Positions 18,020 through 30,094 of a DNA stretch of 64,000 nucleotides are shown here, in pieces (positions within the stretch are counted from its first letter, which is position 1; each line of letters starts with the position of its first letter). The DNA is from Circinella umbellata (Eukaryota; Mucoromycota; Mucoromycetes; Mucorales; Lichtheimiaceae): the NCBI GenBank assembly GCA_025093555.1, contig JAIWNF010000036.1, positions 62,001 to 126,000 on the forward strand, given 5' to 3'. The notes under the pieces are model-generated. The model was not told the DNA's origin. It saw nothing but the letters and a program-made list of their open reading frames with translations, and made no database searches. Made by a program: the position numbers and the translations under genes.

Positions 18020-18809
18020 TATTTGGTTAACAGAAAAATAACAAAGAGGAAAGAAAAAGAAAGTAAAGATGATTAGAAGCTTTTTTTTTTGCGTTACGCC
18101 CTGGTTCTTAACAACTGGGTTTTAAAAAACCAAAAAGCTTGTATACACACACACACACATGCATACATGCATGCTTGTTGTTTATGAACATAAAATCGTC
18201 ACCATGATTACTTTTGGGTAAGTAATTTCTTTTTTTTTGTTATAAACGATATACGATGTGGTATTGTTTGGATCGGGTAGGGAATGATATGATTTTGGTA
18301 AGCGAAATGATGATTATTACTTGCGCCATTTATTTCGGTACCCGGGCTCTCTTTATATTTTGTTGGCTCTTTCCCCTTTCATAATCATATTAATTACTCT
18401 TTTTTTTTTCTCAGAGAGAGAAACAAGCTTGTGAACATGTTTCAAAGAGTCAAATTTAGGAACAATACCATTCATCGTACAATAAAAAGGTTAAATAAAG
18501 GGAGCAATCATATAGTAAAAAAAAAAAACTCTCCTGATTTCTTCAATAATAATGACACATTTTTTTTTGACTCTTTGTATATACTATATACAATAAAAAC
18601 AACGAAACCATGACAACCTTATTAAAAAAAATATAGAGTGCGGAATTTTAAAAAAAAAAGTGTTTTGAAGGAGATGAGTTGGAACCCATAAAGTAAAGAA
18701 AAAAAAAAGAGAAATTTTGTTTTTTTTTTTTCTTTCTTTTCCTCTTTTTTCAATTCACAACAAAAAGTTGTTTGTTATATTGGATCAATCTTTACTTATT
18801 TCTGCCCTT
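18020..18809. other. divergent intergenic region, Rab11 and CCCH gene promoters
   Basis: About 790 bp between two divergently transcribed genes, so it should hold both promoters. It contains a (CA)n tract at about 18146-18159, T- and A-runs, and no gene. Confidence 0.5.
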
Positions 18810-20344
18810 ATGGCATTCTCTCGAAACATGTTTGCACGACCTAGTGTCGTTATTGTGAGCACGTTTGTCGTCACTCTAGGTTCAGTTCTTTGTTACAAAT
18901 ATCTTACCAGTAAGTAATTATACAACGCGGTTACTATTTTTTTATTTGGTCAAAAGCCATAAACAAAAAAAAAAGTATTATAAAAAAAGTTGGAATCATT
19001 TTCTCCTATCTTGTTTTTAAATAACTACATTGATTTAATTATATAAATATATAACTGATATATAAAACAAACGCGCTTAACTTCTTATTCTATGACTTTT
19101 ATTTTTCAATTAATCATATAATAGAAGATTCTCAAAGCACCCGGTCACTACCCGGCAACAATAATTCCAAGAATGCTCATTCGGAGAATAAGGTCAGTCA
19201 GCCACCCTTTTTCTCTCTATTTCTTTTCTCTATATTTTAGCAAAAAAAAAAAAAAAACTGACATGGACATCATTTTGTTACACAGGAATCGGAGAACGAT
19301 CCCGCAACGATCAAACATGACGAAAAGAACAGCAAAGAAAGAAGCCTACCAACGAAAAAAGATGACAAGGAAGATGATACTATTGTGCCAATAGTAAAAG
19401 TAGAAGATGTAAAGAAAGAAAAAGAGTTGCCTGTCACTGAATCAGTTCAAAGTCAGTCGCCATCATCATCAACATCACCATTACAAAGTACCCAGGAACC
19501 AGCCACTACTGTCTCCGACAAACAACAACAACCTGACAACAAAAAGGAAAGTGTTGTTGAAACTGAAACTGAAAAGCCTACCGTCGAAATTACTGCTACT
19601 ACTGAACAAAATGAATCCAATGTTGAAGAAGACGCTGTCGTTCCTTTGTCGCCTACACCTGTCGCATCATCGAGTACCACTTCATCATCCTCTGCATCAG
19701 CTAAACAGGAAGAGCGATCATACCCAGCCACATCCTCATCCTCAGCAAAAAATGAAGCATCACCCAACAGCAATAACAAATCTTCTTATTGGCAACAGGC
19801 ACAAAATGAGCCTATGCCTCAATATAGTATGGGATGGCCATCACTTATCTCTATTCCCGAATTTCAATACAATAAGCCTTTGCCAGTACCAGCTAATCAA
19901 CAATCTCAACAGCCCATGAGTTTGTATTCTGTTGAAGCAGGTGATGCTGTAACTAACCAACAATTTCAACAAGCTCAAAGACGTAATAACAACAAAGCGG
20001 ATAAAGCGGATAATAAAAAGACGAATGGATCGAAACGTGGTGCAGGAAAGAAGAGATTGACTCGATTAGAAATGATTGAAGATCAACGTCAAACTTATGC
20101 TCCTCCTATGAAATCGCGTTGTGATTATTGGCCCACTTGCAGTAATAGAAACTGCAAATTCAGACATCCTGTTAAACCTTGCCGGTAAAGTATCTTTTTT
20201 TTTCTTTTCTCTTTTGCACAACAAAAAAAACGGAAAAACTAAAAGAATATTATTCTTTTTTATTATTATTACTATAGTGCTGGTGATGAATGTAGTTTTG
20301 GTGATCGATGTATGTTTTTACATCCACGCGATTATTATGATTAA
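18810..20344 (+). CDS. CCCH zinc-finger protein with N-terminal membrane segment
   Basis: Exons 18810-18909, 19128-19192, 19286-20184 and 20278-20344 give 376 residues in frame. Residues about 10-31 (ARPSVVIVSTFVVTLGSVLC) are one strongly hydrophobic segment, a likely signal anchor. The next roughly 300 residues are low complexity (Ser, Thr, Gln, Glu, Lys) with a basic patch KKTNGSKRGAGKKRLTR near 300-325. The C-terminus carries two tandem CCCH fingers: CDYWPTCSNRNCKFRH (C-x5-C-x4-C-x3-H) and CRAGDECSFGDRCMFLH (C-x5-C-x5-C-x3-H). The first has the spacing of Nab2/ZC3H14 fingers, which bind polyadenosine RNA. A membrane-tethered RNA binder is inferred; the partner RNA and membrane are unknown. 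The acceptor of intron 1 was chosen (exon from 19128) because the nearer AG would break the frame. Confidence 0.82.
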
Positions 20345-20365
20345 TAAACAAAACAACAAACCAAC

Positions 20366-20653
20366 GCACACACACACACTCTCTCTCTCTTTATATATAT
20401 ACAAAAACAAAAAATTACCACATACACATTTATTTCCCCCTCACACTTCAAATTTCACATATACACAGTCCTTTCTTTTGTAGTTACATACTTGCATGTT
20501 CTTTTAACAAAACGATAAATGTCACATAAAAAATGCAACCAAAATAGCAAATTGAGTTGTCGTACACACACACACACACACACAGCACACACAGCACACA
20601 TACAAAACATTTCCCGTATCCGTCACACACATACACATACACACACACACACA
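20366..20653. repeat. cluster of (CA)n, (CT)n and (TA)n microsatellites
   Basis: A compound (CA)(CT)(TA) tract at 20366-20400 is followed by CA-rich blocks at about 20563-20600 and 20624-20653. They lie just downstream of the CCCH gene, in its probable 3' untranslated or intergenic region. Confidence 0.85.
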
Positions 20654-21775
20654 AAAGTTCTTGTAGTTATATATTTTTTTTTCATCTTCTTATACTTTTC
20701 TTTCTCTATTTCACTTTTAGTTTGCACAAACAATAACACAATATATATGTATATATATATTTATAAAGAAATTAATTTACAAAAGAGGAGTTCTTTTAAT
20801 CTTATTATGATAAAATAGACTTCTTTTTTATTTAGTCTATATTCTTAATAATATATGGGTTTAGAGGAGTCTTATATATATTTTCAAACAAAGATTCTCT
20901 CTTTGTCGGTGTAGTGATATATCGTATCATAAATAAATGGTTTGTTTACGCCATATTGAATCCTACTTACGAAATCCCTTTATCACGGGAATCTTGAGAC
21001 AAAATTGCAAATAAAATATTAATAACCTTTAATGTTATTACTATTAGATAATAATAAACCAAGAAATTCTTATAATTCCTCTTTTTTTGTGATGCAATAG
21101 AGACGGATGATTAAACAGATTTCTTATTTATTTATTTATGTATTATATGATAATAGTAATAAGTAAAGCTAAATATGTACAGCACTGAACTGATCCTAAC
21201 CCATTTTAGTCATAATAAAATTCATAATACATAATAGAAAAATATGCTTGGAAAGATTAATTACAAGTACGTAATCATTATTACTATAATATGCAAAATT
21301 ATTTTTCTCCAACTACTGAAATGAGCACATACATATATATCTAACAATGTAGGTTTATTATTAATGCTTACATTTTATCACGTGCGCAAGAAAAGAAATG
21401 CAAAAGCTTTTGTGTAGTCCTATTTATACTAGTAGCGATCAAAAGAGACAATTACTTCCTTGAGGGATAATTTTTAACGATTATTGTATAGTAATGTACA
21501 TGATAATAATATTAACAAGTATATCGAGAATATTTTGTTTTACTGACGCGCTCCTTAACCTTGCTCACTAAAAAATATGCACATTTATATTAATATTAAC
21601 ATTTGTAAAAGTAAAAGTATTAGTAATATCTCTCTCTCAATTACCAACGAAAAAGTAAGAAGGATAATTTGTTACATGTGTGGGGAAATTTAAGAAGCAG
21701 AGGGGGTTGGAATTTTTTTTTTTTGGTGGAAAAACGCATTTGTCATTGAAAATGATAACTTGCTGAGATTATTGG

Positions 21776-21785
21776 TATATAAATT
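21776..21785 (+). promoter_or_regulatory. possible TATA box of thioesterase gene
   Basis: TATATAAATT lies about 110 bp upstream of the thioesterase ATG, with a CT-rich stretch between. Position and sequence fit a fungal TATA element, but the region is A+T-rich throughout. Confidence 0.35.
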
Positions 21786-21886
21786 ATGAGAAAGAGAAAC
21801 AAAAAAGAGTAACAAGCACTTGGTAATATTACTATCTCTTTTCTTTCCTTCTTTTTTTTTGTACAAATAATACACCAAACAAAACA

Positions 21887-23381
21887 ATGCCATATAAAAC
21901 ATTCCCTGCCGTCATTTCTTTTGACAAATCAGCTGTGAAATCAACAGATCCTACTTTAGTTCCTTCTACTGAAGGAGAAGAAACTGATTATGCTAAAAGT
22001 ATTGCTGAAGCCGTCGACGTTCAAGAAATTGATGTTAATTTATATATGAGTAAAGAATTATGGTTACCTCCCGGTGCTCGAGGTGCTTTTGGTGGACAGG
22101 TTGGTTTTTTTTTTATTTATGTTAAAAGTTCTAGAACAAGCTCTGAATTTCCACTTTATCATTCCCATTGCTTGAACATATTATCATTAATAATAAAGTT
22201 TAAAACATATGCTTAATTGTAGATCGTTGCTCAAGCATTGCGTGCTGCCTTCAACACTGTCCGTGAGGAATTTCATGTACACGTAAGTTTTCATTTATAT
22301 TTATATATAACTGTATGGATAAAGTGTAGTATGGTGTATGCATATTCTAAAAACCTTGACTTTTCGTTTTTCTTAGTCGTTACATAGTTACTTTATTTTA
22401 CCTGGTAACGTTGATTATCCAGTTGTTTATCAGGTTCAACGGTTACGTGATGGACGCTCGTTTGCTACCCGTTTCGTCACAGCAACACAAAGAGGCAAAG
22501 CAATTTTTGTAAGCAGTTTTAGTTTTGCCAAACCAGACAATAACAGCATTACACTTGAACATCAGGTAAAAAAAATTATAGATGAAAAAGAAAGATAATG
22601 CCATTTGGGTTATAAAACGTTTTCTGACAGAATAATTTGATCCCCCATTCCCCACATTTTTTTATATCCAGAGTGTAATGCCGAATGTTCCCGAACCCGA
22701 AAGCTTAACTTCGTAAGTTTGTGAATATTTGTCAACGAAATTTGATATGTGTTTAGACCGAGTGGGACAATAAATAAATAAATTTTATATTTATTAACTT
22801 ACCAATAATAAAAACCCAAAATATATAATAGTGAACATGAGCGTTTACAAAAGCTTTTAGAAAATCACGATTTACCACCTAAATATCGAGAACATATTGA
22901 AACACGTATGGAAGAATCATCTCCAATCGATTATCGTAATGTTCATAATCCTACACCTCAAGAAGCATTTACTGGAAAAACTGAAGCTAAAGATTTGCAA
23001 TATCGATGGTTTAAAACAAAAGGCGAATTAAGTGATGATCCTAGACTCCATGCATGTATTATTGCTTATGCTTCTGATAGTGGTTTTATTGGCACAGCTG
23101 CGTTAGCCAATGGATTATCACCTCGGGCTATCGGTATGATGGCAAGTTTAGATCATTCCATGTGGTTCCATGCACCTGCCAGAGCAGATGAATGGTTATT
23201 ATATGAGATGCAAAGTCCAAGAACAAGTGAAGGACGCGGTGTTGCATTTGGTCGTATTTATACACAAGATGGTACATTGATAGCTACAACCGCTCAAGAA
23301 GGTATTGTTCGATTATCAAGACGTGAACAAGAACGAAGAAGAAAGCAACGTGAAGATGAAAAGCCAGACAGTAAATTATAA
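21887..23381 (+). CDS. acyl-CoA thioesterase, TesB/ACOT8 type, peroxisomal
   Basis: Hydrolyses acyl-CoA to free fatty acid and CoA. Exons 21887-22099, 22223-22282, 22377-22565, 22672-22712 and 22832-23381 join in frame to 350 residues. The first hotdog domain contains LWLPPGARGAFGGQ, IVAQALRAAFNTV and SLHSYFILPGNVDYPVVYQV, with the RDGRSFATRFV motif of TesB enzymes. The second hotdog contains ACIIAYASDSGFIGTA, ASLDHSMWFHAP and TTAQEGIVRLS, which carry the Asp, Ser/Thr and Gln positions of the family's catalytic triad. The last three residues are SKL, a canonical peroxisomal import signal, so it probably acts in peroxisomal fatty-acid oxidation like ACOT8 and yeast Tes1. The start gives a normal N-terminus for the family. 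Confidence 0.94.
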
Positions 23382-23624
23382 AATGCAATTACACATTAGA
23401 AAAATGGTTTTCCCAATATTTCTTCCATCCATCTTCTTTTTTTTTAGAGCAGGGGGGATTACCCTCTTTTTTTTGTGATCGTTATCATTATTTGTATTAT
23501 AATTTTCTATTTATATATAAATTATTTCTCCATTAAGATAAAACTCAGAAACCTTATTTCACTTTTCTTTTTCACTTTTTTTTTCACTCCAATATCATTC
23601 TCTACAAGATAAATATAATTAACA

Positions 23625-23810
23625 ATGTGGAAAACAGCATCCTCTATTCTATCCAAAGGTCAACCTAGAATGGGTCGTATCATTCATGAATATGATCATT
23701 CAACGTATCATTGCCCTAAAACGACAAGAACCCATTCATTTATCGCTGGAGCAGTTGGTACTGCACTTATAGCTGCTTATGTATCTTCTCGTAAACATTC
23801 TTCGCATTAA
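23625..23810 (+). CDS. small hypothetical protein, 61 residues, one membrane segment
   Basis: I do not recognise the family. The single-exon frame starts at an ATG with a good fungal context (AACAATGTGG) after a pyrimidine-rich leader, and codes for a basic N-terminus (MWKTASSILSKGQPRMGR), a HEYDHSTYHCPKT middle and a hydrophobic segment FIAGAVGTALIAAYV near residues 39-53, ending in a basic, His/Ser-rich tail. The composition fits a small mitochondrial inner-membrane protein, but this is only an inference. It lies between two genes on the same strand at distances that leave room for its own promoter. Confidence 0.6.
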   Translation: MWKTASSILSKGQPRMGRIIHEYDHSTYHCPKTTRTHSFIAGAVGTALIAAYVSSRKHSSH

Positions 23811-24254
23811 ACTTCAGCCGAAGGTGAATTTTGTATAACCAACCTACCCCGCATTTTGCCGATCAAAAATCTTTCCACATTAGCAGTAGTTTGATAGTTT
23901 CATTATACTTGTACTGCATAGTTTTTTTTTTTTTTCATGCCAAAAAAGAAAATAAGTAAATAAAAAGAACTATATGCTTTATTTTGGATGATATTAGTAA
24001 CATGGGTTTTGTTTTTTAAAATTAACCCTTAAGAAAGGAAATAAAATTGTGCGGGGATAGATATTTCAATCTGTATGATAAATAGAGAATTAAGCAACTT
24101 GGAAAAGATCACGTAGGTTTAGGTTATTTTAAAACACCTTCTTTCTTTTCCGTCGTTCCCCGTCAAGTAATAAAATATATAATATAAAAAGAAGGCCTTT
24201 TCAACTCGCACAATTTTTTTTTCTTCTTCCGCTCTTTATTTCCTTAATTTTGTA
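23811..24254. other. intergenic upstream of DLD1
   Basis: About 440 bp with a T-run near 23923 and a TATA-like ATATATAATATAAAAAG stretch at 24174-24190, followed by a pyrimidine tract and the DLD1 ATG. No gene seen. Confidence 0.45.
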
Positions 24255-26352
24255 ATGTGGGCATCACAAGCAAGTCGTTCAGCAAGACGTATTGTGCAGG
24301 CGCAATCGCGTCGTCGGTTATATAGTACCACAGCAACAGCAACAAACAACTCATCACAATATAAATGGTTCGCCATGGGTGGTTTGACATCAGCCGCTGC
24401 ATTGGGTGCCGCTAACTATTTTTATAACGACAAGAGCAATAATAACAATAACACTGTCCCACAACAAGCAAAACGATTTGAAGAACAAAACAAGACAGCT
24501 ATTCAAAAAGCCTTTTATGAACTTCAAGAACTACTTCCTGCTGAACACGTCACTGTTGATGAAGAAACCTTACAATTACATGGTTATTCCGATAATAGTT
24601 ACCATAACGAAGGTGTACCCAATATTGTTGTGTTTCCTAGCAACACAGAAGAAGTAAGCCATATTGTCAAGATTGCCAACAAATGGGATATCCCAATCAT
24701 TGCTTTCTCAGGTGGTACTTCTTTGGAAGGACATTTCACTGCACCTCATGGTGGCATTTGTATTTCATTCACAGAACATATGGATCAAGTGGTTGAATTT
24801 CATCCTGATGACTTGGATATTGTCGTTCAACCTGGTATTCAATGGGAAAATTTGAATGCCCAATTAAAGGAACATGGTTTATTCTTTCCAATGGATCCAG
24901 GACCTGGGTAAAAAAATCTTCTTTCTTTATCGGGATAGCGTGTACATATGTATTTTGTGTGGGGGTCGGGCTTTAAGGTTTTTATTTTTATTTGCAGGCT
25001 TCCGACTAATTTCCACTTGATAAATGTAATATTTTTATAGTGCATGCATTGGTGGTATGGTAGGCACAAATTGTTCTGGTACCAATGCAGTACGATGGGG
25101 TACTATGCGTGAATGGGTGATTAATTTAACTGTCGTATTACCCGACGGTAAAATTATCAAAACTCGTCAACGACCTAGGTAATAAAGTTAAAGCTAAAAA
25201 AAAACTGAAGAGTTGATTCCTAAAAAACCCGGGGGATTGCGGGTAGGGACGGATTTTTAATTGATAACTAACTATTCATTCGCTTATAATTGTATATATT
25301 ATAAATGTTAATGTATTTTACAATAGAAAAACTTCAGCTGGTTATGATTTAACTAGATTATTTGTTGGATCCGAAGGAACTTTGGGTATCGTTACTGAAG
25401 CCACTTTAAAATTGGCCGTTCGACCAGAGGAAGAAACTGTAGCTGTATGCGATTTCCCATCCGTTCGTGATGCTGCTGCTGTAGTACCTGACTTGACGCG
25501 TGCTGGTGTTCAAATCGGGGCTGTTGAATTATTAGATGATCAAATGATGAAAGCCGTTCGAATGGCAAGTCCTCAATTAGGTTATGAAGAAAAACCTACT
25601 TTGTTTTTCAAATTTGTTGGGTCTAAGGCTCAAACAGAACATGAAATTAAGATCGTTAAGGATTTAGTCAAGAAACATAAAGGTGGTCAATTTAAATATG
25701 CCAGTACACAAAAAGAAAAGGATGAATTATGGGAAGGAAGAAAGGTAGCACAAAACATTTTTTTTGTTTATTTAGATTATGTAATATACACATCACGAGA
25801 GTAGAGGAAGTAACGCTTATATCCATTTTTAGACATGTCTTTGGTCAGCTACATTATTGAAAGAAAATGCGTCAATTTGGACAACAGATGTCGTCGTGCC
25901 GGTTTCACGATTACCAGAATTGATTGCAGAGACTAAAAAGGATGTATCTGAATCTAACTTGCCTTGTCCATTTGCAGGCCATGCTGGTGACGGTAAGTTT
26001 TCTTTCTGCATGTATATATATTTTAATATATGTAGTCACTTGCGTTATTATTATTTTATCACCTCACTAAAACCAATCACATAATATAGGTAACTTCCAT
26101 TTGTTCATTCTTTTTGATAAAAATATTCCTGGTGAATTTGAAGAAGCTACTCGATTAAATCAAAATCTTATCGAGCGCGCTATCAAGATGGAAGGTTCTA
26201 TTACAGGTGAACATGGTGTTGGCTTTGGTAAAAAGAAGTATCTTCGTGCAGAACTTGGTGATAATACGATTGATTTAATGTGGACAATCAAGAATGCTAT
26301 TGATCCAAAGGGTATTATGAATCCAGGCAAAGTTTTGCCAGATCAAGAATAA
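24255..26352 (+). CDS. DLD1: D-lactate dehydrogenase (cytochrome), mitochondrial
   Basis: An FAD enzyme of the mitochondrial inner membrane that oxidises D-lactate to pyruvate and passes electrons to cytochrome c. Exons 24255-24907, 25041-25178, 25327-25744, 25833-25992 and 26090-26352 give 543 residues in frame. Residues 1-30 are Arg/Ser/Ala-rich without acidic residues, a mitochondrial presequence, followed by a hydrophobic segment near 38-56. The PCMH FAD-binding domain includes IVVFPSNTEEVSHIVKIA, FSGGTSLEGH, QPGIQWENLN, GGMVGTNCSGTNAVRWGTM and LFVGSEGTLGIVTEATLKL. The FAD-oxidase C-terminal domain includes CPFAGHAGDGNFH, GEHGVGFGKKKYL and DPKGIMNPGKVLP. Length and motif order match yeast Dld1 and related D-2-hydroxyacid dehydrogenases; a 2-hydroxyglutarate preference cannot be excluded from motifs alone. 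Confidence 0.94.
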
Positions 26353-26589
26353 TAATTAAAAATTAGTAATAAAAATAATAATAATAAAACAACGAAGAGA
26401 TAAAAAAAAGGGGGGAAAGATGATAATATATAGATTTATACATATTGTATATATACACATTTATATTTAAAGCATAATTTATGTTTGTCTGATGTATGAT
26501 GTATGAGAAAAGATTACATATATAAACTAGTTTTGGTATATGTATATACGAAAAGCATAAAATGTTTTTTTTTTTTCAAAAAAAAAAAA

Positions 26590-29500
26590 TTATATGGTTT
26601 GAGCATGGGGTAAAGAAATAATCTTGAAATCATCAATCTTAACAAATACACCGCGTTGTGGATCAGTTCGGAAATAACGTACACCTTCTATTTGACCATC
26701 ATTTTTACCCACTAGATAAGATAAACACATACATTTTGTAATGGTTATTAATCAAGCGGTACATACATGTATAATATGACACAAAATGAAAATAAATATA
26801 AAAAAAAAACTTACACCTGCTTTCAAGTTCCACACCGACCCATGTGCCTCTTGCAAAGCTAACAGAACCCACATATTTAATTGTACCCAAAGTTGGTAGT
26901 GGACGACGTAACAATTCCACCTTGGCTCCAATGACAGGTGTTACCATGGTCACCAATTCTTCATCATCACTGATATCACTATTACTTCCACCAATACCCC
27001 ATCTTGATTTCCGTGTCGATTTTCCTCGGCGTGAATGGCTGTTACCATCATTACTTAGTGACTGACTTGAAGATGCCAAAAATGGTTTCTGTACTGGTGA
27101 CTTGGCACGTAAAGGTGTTGTAGGTAGTTCAAATTTAAGGCGCGTTTGTCTTAATGATGAATTCGTATTTGTATTCTTGTTGGTATTATCATTGCTTGAA
27201 TTGGTATTATTACTAGTATTGTTGTTATTATTAGATAAAGAATTATTATTATTATTGGATGAGGATGCGGATGAATTCGTTGTTGTTGTTGATGTGGATG
27301 TAGTTGGATCTTCTTCCAACAGAGTCCATTCCGTAATGGTTGAACTTAATGGAAGTAATGCTTCAGAAATACAAGTGAGTTGTTTATTGTTATTCGCATT
27401 GTTATTGGTATTATTATTCACGTTGTTGAGAAATCCAGGAGATGAGGGTTGTTGTTGATGGTGATTAGGGGTTTGGTCATCTTGTCGTTGTCGTCGTGCT
27501 TCACTTTCCAGTGATAGAAGATGAATTAAAGGTTGAGAAGACAATCCATCTTTTGATAACTTTTTAATACTTTCAGCACTCAATGTATCAGATATAATAG
27601 GTCGCGATGGAATCGCTTCATTGGATAAAGATCGACTTCGTGTAATACGTGCCATATCTGCCGCTGCTTGTGATTTTAAAGCACCATTGGATCGCTGTGG
27701 ACGTAATCCACTGAGAGATAATCGTCTTGAACCTGATGTTTTTTGTGATTGATGTTGATTAAATTCATCCGAGAATATGGCTGATGATGATGATGATTTG
27801 GATTTTATCTTGGCTTTTGATTTGAATCCAAACATGGCTGCAAAATCTGATTCAATAGGCTTTGTCAATGTACGGTAAGGAACACCGATATCTATTAATA
27901 CCATCAACCAAATTCAATCCCCGGAAAAAAAAGGTTTGCGGTTAATAAATTATCATTTATAAAAACAGTTCGCATTAAAAATTAAGTTACCATCTGACAA
28001 ACTACGCATGACATCCTTGTCAATTTTATTAAATCCGCCTTGTGCTTTAACTTGTACCCAGCGGTGAGCCAAATAGTCCGCACATTGATTTCTAGCATCT
28101 AAAAGTACACCATCTACAGCTACATTCTTGACGACTTCTTGTCTTCCAACCAAATCACGTACAATCCCTTGATATAAAATACTTGCATTGGAATCACGAA
28201 TACTATCTTTGCTCAATACTCGTTTTAACAAAAATTCCAAAAAGTCCACTGAAAATCCGACACCAATACCATCCACACAGGATAATAAAATCGGATACTC
28301 GACGCAGTAAAAATCAAAGTTTCTACTAATCATATCCACAGTATGGTGTAGGATAGGATAAACTAAGTCCAGTGCAGGTGTAGACCACGTTGGAAATGGA
28401 TTTGCACTCCGGATTTGAGATAAACATAAATGCAATGAATGTAACACATGAATGGCATTGTGTTTGGTTACATTATCTAAGGTTTGTTGTGATAATTCTG
28501 AAATCATTGTATTCAATTGTCCAGTTCCTCCATTTCCTCCACTATTAAGAGTACTACTACTGCCATGGAAATTATCCATATTATTACAAAAGACGGATGC
28601 AATTGTATATTCCGCCAAAGACGTTACAGAGGGAGACATATGTCCAACGAGAATAGCAAAGGGTTGTTGTGACCAAAGTGGAGCAATGGAATGAACCGGA
28701 TCAGAATATAATGACATTAAAGCAGGTCGTAATAATGGTATCGTATTGGAATGTTTATCAGCAAACCATAACATAAAAGGTAATAAAGCGGCACAGTCGT
28801 TACAAAGACATTTAAATCCATGACAAATTTTGTCCATTTCATGTAAAATAGCTTGACATATGGAATCAAAATGACCCAGATAATCAGCTGCAGGAAACAC
28901 TAGTTGAAGAACACGCAGTGCGTGTCTTTTTTCAGTTAATCGACGTTGAGCAAGTGAAGAAGGTAATTTACGTAAAGATGGAATAATTAATGTATCACTA
29001 TAAAAATAGCGTAGAATGACTTGGGTAGTGATTGGGGTAAATAAATCCCCTGGTAAATGAACAGTGGATGATGATGCTTCACGAAATTGTGTACAAAACA
29101 TGGCATAGAAATAGGGTGATTGTGATGCTAGAATGAATCGATGTGCAGGGAATGATGCTGCTTGTGATGTTGATGCTGTTGATGTTAATTTCGATGTTTG
29201 TGTTGATGAGACTTGAGTGTGATTAAATAGGATAGACGGAATTTCTTTTCCAGTTGATGTTGTTCGGGAGGATGGTGTCTTTTTATCGGTGTTACTGTTT
29301 TTATTATTGGTATTATTATTAATAAAAGAAGGAGGAGGAGCAGGAGGAGCAGGGGTAAATAGGGTCACCAGTACATCGCTGCCGAGCTGCTGACCGCGCA
29401 TCTGCTCTAAATCAGCAACAAGCTGTTCAAAATGACTATAATTTTTTTCATCTTCTTTTCCCTTTGTAATAGTTGGTATTAATTTGAATTCCAAGCGTTG

Positions 29501-30094
29501 TTCCAATTGCTCTATTTCACTAGGTACTTGAAATATCATTGCAGTGAGTTGTTTTAAACCATTCAATTCATCTTGTTTATTATTATTATTGTTATTATTA
29601 TTACTGCAAGATGATAAACTTGTCTTTGTACTTGCTGTAGAAAAAGTCGATCCATTAGATATTGTTGAACCAATCGATGAAGAAGGAGAGTCAACTATTA
29701 CTTGTGGTTTATTATAATGTTCCGGATAAAATTCGGAGGTGTACCAATATCTTAAAAGTATTTGAAATGTTGTATAAGGTATAACTTGACTAATGTCTAT
29801 CGAGATTGTCTTTTTTTCTGCTGTATTATTTAATTCTTTTAAATGGTGTTGTTGAAATTCTTTTGGAATTCGTGCAAGTAGAATGGCTATTTTTTTTAAA
29901 AAATATAGTTTTAAAATTAAGCTCATGTTCTTTTTATTTGTATTATGTAATGGAGAAAAAAAATACTTACCACGATGAGCCCATACTTTTGCTTCTGGGA
30001 ATTCAAAACAGATATCTGCAACATATTCTAAAGCATTATCAAGTACTGTATGAAGTGACTTTTTTAGTGTTTTTTCTGAAGGGCCGTAAAGCAT
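26590..30094 (-). CDS. BTB/POZ and CAP-Gly domain protein
   Basis: Four exons (30094-29971, 29886-27991, 27891-26815, 26711-26590) join in frame to 1072 residues. An N-terminal segment, VWAHRAILLARIPKEF with IPYTTFQILLRYWYTSEFYP, looks like a partial BTB fold. A second one begins GSDVLVTLFTP, is interrupted by a low-complexity insert, and resumes as FPAHRFILASQSPYFYAMFC with TQVILRYFYSDTLIIPS. A helical C-terminal-to-BTB region follows to about 670. After a Ser/Asn-rich linker, residues about 990-1065 form a CAP-Gly domain: LGTIKYVGSVSFARGTWVGV and the signature GKNDG followed by VRYF. CAP-Gly domains bind the EEY/F tails of tubulin and EB proteins, and BTB domains dimerise or recruit cullin-3. 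A microtubule-linked scaffold or ligase adaptor is inferred; I know no named homologue. Confidence 0.87.

Larger units (their letters stand above)
20345..21886. other. intergenic, about 1.5 kb, microsatellite-rich
   Basis: Begins with CA/CT/TA microsatellites and continues as A+T-rich DNA without a supported gene. The final 120 bp hold a TATA-like site and a pyrimidine-rich stretch before the thioesterase ATG. Confidence 0.5.

Noticed and set aside
27102..27458. Plus-strand hydrophobic frame (Leu/Val-rich)
   Set aside because: It is the complement of Asn/Ser-rich coding sequence of the BTB/CAP-Gly gene.
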